Assembly: GCA_947441325.1 (NCBI GenBank)
Contig: CANETR010000184.1
Coordinates: 1-5,407, forward strand
Length of the DNA stretch: 5,407 bases
DNA from: Saprospiraceae bacterium
Lineage (GTDB): Bacteria > Bacteroidota > Bacteroidia > Chitinophagales > Saprospiraceae
Direction: 5' to 3'
Below the pieces are notes generated by a model, which was not told the DNA's origin, made no database searches, and was given only the letters and a program-made list of their open reading frames with translations. Both the position numbers and the translations under genes were made by a program. Below are positions 1-5,407 of this stretch, one piece after another (the first letter of the stretch is position 1; each line of letters opens with the position of its first letter).

Positions 1-3000
1 GCGGCCCCACCAGTCAAAACCGCCTTCCTTCGATTCATAACCCGTTAGTCGGCCATAGCCTACTTCGAGGTATTCCTTGGCACTTTTTTCCAAAGTGGGA
101 TTGCTGCTGTTGGTCTCACGCAGATAGTTCAACGCCAGAATATTCGGATAATTGGTACTTGAGGTCTGCTCGAAACAGCCGCCCGGCATGCGCAACATAC
201 TTTCCATGCCGCCCATCACCTGATCGATGCTGTTGGGATAAATTTTGAATGTGGCTTTGAGCGAACCTGCAATCGGTTCTTTGATATTAAATTTAATGGC
301 ATCCTTTAGTTTGTCACCACTATGCGTGATTCGTACAGGAAAGCCTCTCGGCCTTGTTTTTATAGCAACAGACATTTCATCTATCAATCCTTTGGCTTCA
401 AAGCTGATACTAAGATTTCCATTTGCAGGATTTCTGTCAACAAGACCTTCTATGAAAACTGTTTTTGCTTCGCGTGCTGCCAATGATACATTCGATGCAG
501 GAACTGTGATGAATTTAATATTTTCGGGCAGGGCAATAGTTAATCTGCCGCTTACTGATTCATCTGTATTATTGGTGATGCTAAGTGGGATAAATACCTT
601 GTCCTCGGTAAGCAATTCCGTCGGAATTTTAGCAGTCAATTCAACAGGAAGCTGTATGAAATATTTATACTCACAACGACCCAGATTACCATTGTTGCCA
701 AAACCTTCAACCGTGACTCTGAACTGTGTGATGTCATCGGAATTGTAGAAACTGATTCTAGCCTTTCCGTTTTCACCGATGCTAAGGCGTGGATTCCAAT
801 AAATAGTTGACCTAAAATCGCTTCGCTGAGTGGGTTGTTCTTTCGATTCGTATTTGGGAGCATAAAATTCACGGGCGATATAATAATTGCCTGCCGGAAC
901 TACCGGTTTTTGCAATACTGCACCTTTGTTTCTCAAGGCTTTTTCGTCTTTAAGTATTGCTTTGTCTTCATCCACTAAAGCTAACTCAACCTGAGGTTTC
1001 AAATCTTCAAAAACTACTTTGTCGGCAATTTCTACCACAACGGGAACCTCCGCAAATTTTTCGGCTTCCTTTTGACTTGGTAGGGCTAGATTTTCAGTTT
1101 TTCTCTTGCTTGATTTTACAGCTGAATTTGGTACTCTTTGAATTTGACGCGATTCCAATCTGTCAGGTCTTCCGCTACTTTCAGTAATAACTACTGCATC
1201 CAAATACATTTCTTGTTCCTCTATTTCAAAGTTTATTATATCTTTTTTATTGGCATTGAGGTCAACATAATTGTTAATGTAGCCAGCATAATACACATTA
1301 AGATGTGTAGCATTCTCTGGTATTTCCAGTTTATATTCGCCCTTTTCGTTACTTGTAGCACCGTAGCTGCTGTTGCCGTTAGCAATTACCTGTGCAAATG
1401 GAATTGGCGAACCATCCTTCTTACTCTTGATTACTCCGCTCACAGTTCTTTTTCCATAAAGTACAAAATTGAGCGCTTGCGAATAATCTGAAATGGCAAG
1501 TGTTGAGCTAATTTTGCCATCTTTTGATGCAGTAACATTTACCGCAGTGTACAGTTGAACAGCTGATATTTTGTAGTTGCCATCCTTATCTGAGACAACC
1601 GTGCTGTTGCCGGCCATTATCTGTGCCGATTCAATCGGATTGCCGTTTTTGTCGGTCACTTTGCCTCGAATCAAGGCTCTTTCGCCTTTTTCGGCAAAGT
1701 CAACAGTTTTGCCGCTTTGAATATCTTTCCAGACAAAGCGGGTCCAGCCCTGCGTCATGAGCAGATTATCCAAGGCAATTTTACGGTCGGTATTGGCTTT
1801 GAAACGCTTTGGATCTGTTTCATCGTCGAAATAAAAATTAGGCTCTTCAATTTTTCCTTTAAGGTCCGATTCCAGCAGTGTGTAAGCCAAAATGTTTCCC
1901 TGTTTGTCGTCGGCAAAGTTCAGTAATTTATCATCGGCAACAGCTACCGAGAACTGACCCGATACCGGACGACCTTTTTCATCAGTCACTTCAATGTATA
2001 GTTCTACAAATTCGCGGGGCAGATATCTTTCCTTTTTGCCTTCCACCTTTACTTTCAGGCTTTTGTGTGGATTGACAAATACCAGACGCTCGGCTCTTGG
2101 CTGCTCTTTGCTGTCGAAAACCGTGATTTGTGAAATGCCTATTGGAAAACTGCTACTAGGGATTGAAATGGCATTGACACCGGCCGTAATTTCGTAATTT
2201 CTGCTGAAAAGCATATTTCCACTACTTTGCGCCACTACAAAAACTTCCTCCGCGCGATTGCTGATGATATCGAGCTGTATTTCCTGGCGGTTTTGTCCTC
2301 GAATGCTCATTGTGATGGCATCTTTGCTTGCTTTGGGGAGTTTGAAGCTTACTTTGGCATTGGCAGGCTCTGTTAACATTACACGATATTCTTTGCCATC
2401 AGCGGGGCGCAATGTAAATTTGCCCATGCCCTTGTGGTAAGAACTGAAACTACTTATTTTACTGCCTTTTTCATCTACAATGTATCCACTCACATCGGCT
2501 GCTTTTCCAAATTCGTCGAGTGCTTTAAAAGCGACAGTACAGTTTTGTCCAGCCACGAGTTCACCACCCTCAGGGAAAAACTGCAGATCTACATTTCCTA
2601 ACAAAAGTGGAACAGAACGTGATATTGATTCGGTTTGTCCTTTGTAGCTGAACATGACATTGAGCAGGGCATCGTTGCTAGTAAGATTTGCAGGTAAGTC
2701 GATGCTGATGCGGGCAATCCCCTTTGCATCGGTTTTTCCGTTTGCTTTGATTGTTTCTTTGCCGTCGAAACTGACCACATAATTAAAATCATGGTTTTTG
2801 AGTACCTGTTTGTCGAGCGACTCCAGACTGAGTTCCGCATTGGCTTTGGCACCTGGCCCGTAAGCATCGCGCTCAAATTCGAGTTTCATATTTAGATTGG
2901 GCAAAACCACTGCCTGCACCTGAATTTCACGTTCGAAAAACTCGCTGGTATTATTTTGCCATTTGGTATAGGCTTTTAGCTTGTAAGTTCCTCCTTTGGC

Positions 3001-3384
3001 ATTTGCGGCAAGCTGAAAATCGCCTGCTGCCTGACCATTTTGAGCAATAAGGCGGATACTTTTCTCCACAGCACCGCGTGGATTGATGAGTTCGACGTAA
3101 ACAATATCGCTTTTTTGAGATGGCTTCAAACTACGACCGTCGCGTACATAGGCACTCACCCAAATCGACTCGCCCGGTTTGTAAATTGTTTTATCGAAAT
3201 GCAGGTAGACTTTATCGGGGCTGCTTTTTTCCTGACTGGATTGAAATTTTTCATACAATGCTTTCAAAAAAGGATGGTCTGAAAGCAGCGTATCATTTAG
3301 TGCAATGGCTAGTGTGAGTCCTGCACCAATAAGCATAAGCAAAGCTATGCTCAGAACTTTAAAGTTAATTTTTCTTGTTTTCAT
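1..3384 (-). CDS. Alpha-2-macroglobulin-like thioester protein with two carboxypeptidase-regulatory domains (partial, C-terminus outside window)
   Basis: Seen: 1128 codons without a stop, running off the left edge. ATG at 3384 is the only in-frame ATG after a TAG at 3439-3441. Residues 1-28 form a basic then hydrophobic export signal with no lipobox Cys; the first Cys is C282. An MG2-type start, YLHFDKTIYKPGESIW, lies at about 60-75. FFPEGG is at 269-274 and TQGWTRF at 544-550. Two carboxypeptidase-regulatory (CNA-like) domains follow at about 570-645 and 646-734, the second ending in LDAVVIT. A charged linker spans about 735-855. The A2M core motif YWNP...ISFYNSDD starts near 862. The thioester motif GCFEQ is at 1069-1073 (Cys1070, Gln1073). 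Known: bacterial A2Ms are exported protease traps in which the thioester covalently captures attacking proteases; E. coli YfhM is a periplasmic lipoprotein often paired with PbpC. Inferred: a cell-envelope protease trap or adhesive defence protein. The rest of the thioester domain and the receptor-binding-like end lie outside. An MG2-only or plug-domain relative is excluded by the thioester motif. Confidence 0.93.
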   Translation of the reverse strand, partial: MKTRKINFKVLSIALLMLIGAGLTLAIALNDTLLSDHPFLKALYEKFQSSQEKSSPDKVYLHFDKTIYKPGESIWVSAYVRDGRSLKPSQKSDIVYVELINPRGAVEKSIRLIAQNGQAAGDFQLAANAKGGTYKLKAYTKWQNNTSEFFEREIQVQAVVLPNLNMKLEFERDAYGPGAKANAELSLESLDKQVLKNHDFNYVVSFDGKETIKANGKTDAKGIARISIDLPANLTSNDALLNVMFSYKGQTESISRSVPLLLGNVDLQFFPEGGELVAGQNCTVAFKALDEFGKAADVSGYIVDEKGSKISSFSSYHKGMGKFTLRPADGKEYRVMLTEPANAKVSFKLPKASKDAITMSIRGQNRQEIQLDIISNRAEEVFVVAQSSGNMLFSRNYEITAGVNAISIPSSSFPIGISQITVFDSKEQPRAERLVFVNPHKSLKVKVEGKKERYLPREFVELYIEVTDEKGRPVSGQFSVAVADDKLLNFADDKQGNILAYTLLESDLKGKIEEPNFYFDDETDPKRFKANTDRKIALDNLLMTQGWTRFVWKDIQSGKTVDFAEKGERALIRGKVTDKNGNPIESAQIMAGNSTVVSDKDGNYKISAVQLYTAVNVTASKDGKISSTLAISDYSQALNFVLYGKRTVSGVIKSKKDGSPIPFAQVIANGNSSYGATSNEKGEYKLEIPENATHLNVYYAGYINNYVDLNANKKDIINFEIEEQEMYLDAVVITESSGRPDRLESRQIQRVPNSAVKSSKRKTENLALPSQKEAEKFAEVPVVVEIADKVVFEDLKPQVELALVDEDKAILKDEKALRNKGAVLQKPVVPAGNYYIAREFYAPKYESKEQPTQRSDFRSTIYWNPRLSIGENGKARISFYNSDDITQFRVTVEGFGNNGNLGRCEYKYFIQLPVELTAKIPTELLTEDKVFIPLSITNNTDESVSGRLTIALPENIKFITVPASNVSLAAREAKTVFIEGLVDRNPANGNLSISFEAKGLIDEMSVAIKTRPRGFPVRITHSGDKLKDAIKFNIKEPIAGSLKATFKIYPNSIDQVMGGMESMLRMPGGCFEQTSSTNYPNILALNYLRETNSSNPTLEKSAKEYLEVGYGRLTGYESKEGGFDWWGR

Positions 3385-3433
3385 AAACTGATAGATTTGA
3401 AAGTGGAGGAGCTTTTTCAATTTACTCCATATA

Positions 3434-3465
3434 TATTTCTAAGATGCGCATGCTATTTCTCAGAT
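3434..3465 (-). promoter_or_regulatory. Possible operator: 12-bp direct repeat with 20-bp period upstream of the macroglobulin gene
   Basis: On the minus strand ATCTGAGAAATA (3454-3465) and ATCTTAGAAATA (3434-3445) match at 11 of 12 bases. They are spaced 20 bp apart, close to two helical turns, and lie 50-81 bases upstream of the start codon. That geometry suits a dimeric or tandem regulator, but the region is AT-rich and a chance match is quite possible. No known regulator site is recognised. Confidence 0.25.
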
Positions 3466-3595
3466 AAGTAGATGCAGATCTTAGTTTTTTTGGTGTGAGG
3501 AACATTTAAACTTGTTAAAAACAGGGTGCAAGTACCTTGAATTTCAGCATAAAAATTTGCTTAAAATGTGGGTATTTTAAAATGAAAAAATAAAT

Positions 3596-3690
3596 GGATT
3601 GTCTTAGTTGAAATCCGCCTTCCGAAGGAAACAATCAGTATCGAAGATCTGTGTGTATCTGTATTTCTACCGTCGAATCTGTGTTTTAAA
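3596..3690 (+). repeat. Dispersed repeat unit, copy A (95 bp, direct)
   Basis: The unit begins GGATTGTCTTAGTTGAAATC and ends AATCTGTGTTTTAAA. It matches copy B at 4072-4167 with 9 substitutions and one single-base gap. It contains a small hairpin, CCTT-CCG-AAGG (3618-3628), and outer arms GATTGT (3597-3602) and ACAATC (3630-3635) that are perfectly complementary. The 3' half is built from the recurring word ATCTGTG (3647-3690), and this half is also present in inverted copy C. From memory, ATCTGTG-type units are common between genes in Bacteroidota; no mobile function is visible. Confidence 0.88.
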
Positions 3691-3776
3691 AAAGAATTAA
3701 AAATGGTCTGGTGGCTGCATAAAGAAAGTGGAACTCCCTCCTATATAGAGAAATTGACGAACTTAGCTATTTTTTA

Positions 3777-3826
3777 CGCAAAGGCGCAAAGCCGCACCAG
3801 AGCTAGATTTATGCAGAGACGCAAAG
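3777..3826 (+). repeat. CGCAAAG heptamer cluster
   Basis: The word CGCAAAG occurs at 3777-3783, 3785-3791 and 3820-3826. The first two are 8 bp apart, and the third is 35 bp further on and preceded by AGA. From memory, arrays of CGCAAAG/GCAAAGACGC type are frequent in Bacteroidota intergenic DNA. The cluster lies between the two direct copies A and B of the larger repeat. No coding role is supported. Confidence 0.6.
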
Positions 3827-3886
3827 ATCGCAATTGTGTGTTTAGAATTCTCATGTGCCGAAAGAGCTAAAGGATTTTGCCTGACT

Positions 3887-3945
3887 CCATCGGGGTCAAA
3901 TATTGGTAACAGACAACTTGGTGACTGTGACCCGACCCCGTTAGG
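3887..3945. repeat. Imperfect inverted repeat with GACCCCG arms
   Basis: CGGGGTC (3891-3897) and GACCCCG (3934-3940) are exact reverse complements separated by 36 bases, and the arms extend imperfectly outwards (CC at 3887-3888 against GG at 3944-3945). Inside lie two near-copies of TTGGTAAC (3903-3910 and 3918-3925, the second TTGGTGAC). The GC-rich arms stand out from the AT-rich surroundings. This resembles a small REP-like or palindromic unit. The loop is too long and no T-run follows, so it is not called a terminator. Confidence 0.5.
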
Positions 3946-3987
3946 TGGTCGTACATAAAATTGCCGAAACATTCGATATTGAATTGA

Positions 3988-4029
3988 TTTTAAACACGGA
4001 TTTAAATGACAATACTGATTCACGCGGAT
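3988..4029 (-). repeat. Dispersed repeat unit, inverted partial copy C (3' half only)
   Basis: Read on the minus strand, this segment starts ATCCGCGTGAATCAGTATT and ends AATCCGTGTTTAAAA. It follows the layout of the last 44 bases of copies A and B: a 19-base block, a variable spacer (8 bases here, 10 in A and B), then a 15-base block. It matches A at 15 of 19 and 13 of 15 positions in the two blocks. The hairpin-containing 5' half of A and B is absent next to it, so the unit is modular or copy C is truncated. Confidence 0.7.
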
Positions 4030-4071
4030 TTTGTTTCACAAAATACTGGTGTTTTACTACGTAAAAAAAAC

Positions 4072-4167
4072 GGATTGTCTTAGTTGAAATCTGCCTTCTG
4101 TGAGGAAATGATTGGTATCGAAGATCTGCGTGCATCTGTATTTCTACCGTCGAATCTGTGTTTTAAA
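4072..4167 (+). repeat. Dispersed repeat unit, copy B (96 bp, direct)
   Basis: This is the second full copy of the unit at 3596-3690, in the same orientation, 381 bp downstream of it. Nearly the first 20 bases and the last 33 bases are identical to copy A. The differences are 9 transitions and one inserted T. The hairpin is kept as CCTT-CTGT-GAGG (4094-4105), with the insertion in the loop and one A-to-G change giving a U-G pair. It ends 44 bp from the TPR stop codon. Confidence 0.88.
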
Positions 4168-4211
4168 GTAATTTTTAAACAGGGATAAAATCGACAAGAG
4201 CGAAACCACAT

Positions 4212-5407
4212 CTACACTCCGTCGCCTCTTAACTTTCTGAACCTCTTTCGAGCTTCGACCGTGAAGGTGCTGCCGCTGAAATCCATTAGGATTTTCTCAT
4301 AGAGTTCCATGGCTTTGGCCTTGTTTTTAAGTTCTGTTTCCTGGATTTCGGCCATTTTGAACAAGGCATTGTCTGTCAGAATGCCATCTTTGTATTCCAC
4401 TGGAATTTTACCCAGTAGTTCTAGGGCTTTATCGAACTGACGTTTTTTGATAAATATTTTGGCTTTGGCATAATAAACATCATCGCCAAGACCGTGTGTA
4501 GGGAATTTTAACAAGAGGCTGTCCATTTTTTCGAAGGCTTCTTCGAAGCGGTTTTGAAAGATAAGCAGGTCGGCCTCGGCAAAAAAGCGCATGCTTGTGG
4601 CAGAGGTGTCCAGATTGAAATGTTCCATGATGAATACCGAAACATCGATCGCATCATTCGATATAAGTTCAGAAGTAGAGCCTTTTAGCACGTCGAGCTG
4701 GTCTTGTGCCCATTCAAAATCACCTTTGTAATAGGAGAGTTTGGCATTTTTGTAACGAGCCATTTCTCCAAGTGGGGCATCTTTCATCTCTTTGTCAACC
4801 TGAGAGTAGAGCAGAGACGCTTCCCAGATTTCGCCCTTCATCAGGAAAAAATCTCCAAGTTTTATCTTAGCCTCAGATAACTGATTGCGGTCGAGCATTG
4901 GAATAGCAATGAGCTCCTCCATTAGCTTGATTGATTTAGAAAGATTATTCAGATAGAAGGCTTGCAGTTCGGCGAGTTCCTGCATAATGCCTGCAGTTTT
5001 TCTTGCTTTACCAAATTCCTCCAGAAATGATTCATATTCCTTTTCTAGCAGTTGAATTTCTTCTTTGGAATAATTGAAACCTGCAGTCAGTAAATTTCTT
5101 TTGGTAGCGAGTAGCAGCTGTTTAGAGTCGATATAGTAAAGGCAGGATTTTCCTTTTTCTTTAATAATATATTCAAAACAGAGGATGGCGGCATCATATT
5201 GTTTTTCATTAGTGGCCATCTGTGCGAGCTTGAAAATTCTAGTCCCGTTTTCGTCAAGGCGTTTGTCCATCGCTTTTGCCTGGGTTAGGGCAGATTCAAA
5301 ATCATTTTCCAGGATATAAACCCAAATCAGCAGTTCAGAATAGAGCGTAATTGAAGGGTCTTTCTGCATTCTGGCATAGAGCTGTTTTTTTAATTCGTCG
5401 TAACTAC
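4212..5407 (-). CDS. Tetratricopeptide-repeat protein (partial, N-terminus outside window)
   Basis: Seen: 397 codons open to the right edge, ending with TAG at 4212-4214. The frame continues upstream of the Met at 5367-5369 with similar helical sequence (YDELKKQLYAR), so that Met is probably internal and the real start lies outside. The protein is almost wholly helical, with TPR-like helix pairs such as NDFESALTQAKAMDKR, KQYDAAILCFEYIIKE, KGDFEWAQDQLDVLKG, NRFEEAFEKMDSLLLKFP and RQFDKALELLGKIP. It finishes with a basic tail (ARKRFRKLRGDGV). No enzyme motif is seen, and whether it has a signal peptide cannot be judged. Known, from memory: the KGDFEWAQ...LKxSTSxLIxNDA segment and the VEARKxFRxLRGD end recur in a Bacteroidota TPR family of unknown exact role. 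Inferred: a protein-interaction scaffold, possibly periplasmic or envelope-linked like other YbgF/BamD-style repeats. The gene reads toward the macroglobulin gene but is separated from it by 827 bp. Confidence 0.9.
   Translation of the reverse strand, partial: SYDELKKQLYARMQKDPSITLYSELLIWVYILENDFESALTQAKAMDKRLDENGTRIFKLAQMATNEKQYDAAILCFEYIIKEKGKSCLYYIDSKQLLLATKRNLLTAGFNYSKEEIQLLEKEYESFLEEFGKARKTAGIMQELAELQAFYLNNLSKSIKLMEELIAIPMLDRNQLSEAKIKLGDFFLMKGEIWEASLLYSQVDKEMKDAPLGEMARYKNAKLSYYKGDFEWAQDQLDVLKGSTSELISNDAIDVSVFIMEHFNLDTSATSMRFFAEADLLIFQNRFEEAFEKMDSLLLKFPTHGLGDDVYYAKAKIFIKKRQFDKALELLGKIPVEYKDGILTDNALFKMAEIQETELKNKAKAMELYEKILMDFSGSTFTVEARKRFRKLRGDGV

Larger units (their letters stand above)
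3385..4211. other. 827-bp intergenic region filled with short repeats, no credible gene
   Basis: This gap separates two minus-strand genes. Open frames on both strands here are short, have no recognisable domain and read through the repeats. The part nearest the macroglobulin gene (3385-3595) is AT-rich and is where its 5' leader and promoter should lie. I looked for the Bacteroidota -7 element (TAnnTTTG) on the minus strand and found no clean match. Positions 3596-4167 are dominated by repeats listed separately. Just after the TPR stop codon (4168-4211) I see no hairpin followed by a T-run, so no terminator can be called. Confidence 0.8.

Noticed and set aside
245..3317. Many 60-167-codon open frames, mostly on the plus strand, inside the macroglobulin gene
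   Set aside because: They overlap a continuous 1128-codon minus-strand frame with clear domain motifs, so they are shadow frames of that gene. The minus-strand frames at 636-872 and 2598-2876 are likewise out of frame with it.
3703..3870. 55-codon plus-strand frame starting MVWWLHKESG
   Set aside because: It crosses the CGCAAAG repeats, which alone create its Lys/Arg-rich middle. There is no domain, no supporting context and no clear ribosome-binding site.
3763..4023. 86-codon minus-strand open frame in the intergenic gap
   Set aside because: It is a translation of the CGCAAAG cluster, the GACCCCG inverted repeat and inverted copy C. It has no recognisable domain, and its composition follows the repeats rather than a protein.
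4052..4066. Hairpin TTTTAC-TAC-GTAAAA as a terminator for the TPR gene
   Set aside because: The stem is only 6 AT-rich base pairs. For a minus-strand transcript a T-run (from the A-tract at 4063-4070) overlaps or follows it, but the weak stem and its distance of about 145 bp from the stop codon do not support an intrinsic terminator.
3941..4135. 64-codon minus-strand open frame
   Set aside because: It is read from repeat copies B and C (its start MHADLRYQ is the reverse of ATCTGCGTGCATC). Such frames arise wherever the repeat lies and may be mis-annotated as hypothetical proteins.
3596..4167. CRISPR array or insertion sequence
   Set aside because: There are only two full repeats of about 96 bp separated by 381 bp, with no regular spacers, no cas gene, no transposase frame and no visible target-site duplication.
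5367..5369. ATG as the start of the TPR gene
   Set aside because: The frame stays open to the window edge with matching helical sequence upstream, and the residues around this Met look like the middle of a helical repeat, so it is treated as internal.

Overview
The window looks like a chromosomal segment of a Bacteroidota bacterium. The evidence is a macroglobulin-like protein with the Bacteroidota form of the MG2 start (YLHFDKTIYKPGE), SusC-type carboxypeptidase-regulatory domains, a TPR protein family I associate with this phylum, no clear Shine-Dalgarno sequence before the one visible start codon, and AT-rich intergenic DNA full of short dispersed repeats. I cannot place it below phylum level with confidence.

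Both genes lie on the minus strand and both are cut by a window edge. The left 63% (1-3384) is the first 1128 codons of a very large alpha-2-macroglobulin-like protein. Its reading frame is open across this whole stretch and runs out of the window, so its C-terminus is missing. It has an N-terminal export signal, macroglobulin (MG)-type domains, two carboxypeptidase-regulatory/CNA-like beta domains, a long charged linker, the A2M core strand motif and an intact thioester motif (GCFEQ).

The right end (4212-5407) is the C-terminal 397 codons of a tetratricopeptide (TPR) protein. Its true start lies beyond the window; the Met at 5367-5369 is probably internal.

Between them are 827 bp without a credible gene (3385-4211), which form an island of repeats. 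A roughly 96-bp unit occurs twice in direct orientation (3596-3690 and 4072-4167), and the 3' half of the same unit occurs once inverted (3988-4029). Between these lie a CGCAAAG heptamer cluster (3777-3826) and an imperfect GACCCCG inverted repeat (about 3887-3945). The two full copies differ only by transitions plus one indel, and the changes keep a possible RNA hairpin paired on the plus strand. A separate 12-bp direct repeat with a 20-bp period lies 50-81 bases upstream of the macroglobulin start and could be an operator.

The TPR gene is upstream of the macroglobulin gene in the direction of transcription, but the long repeat-rich gap argues against one operon. No functional link between them can be shown from this sequence. 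I found no RNA gene, CRISPR array, transposase or convincing terminator.
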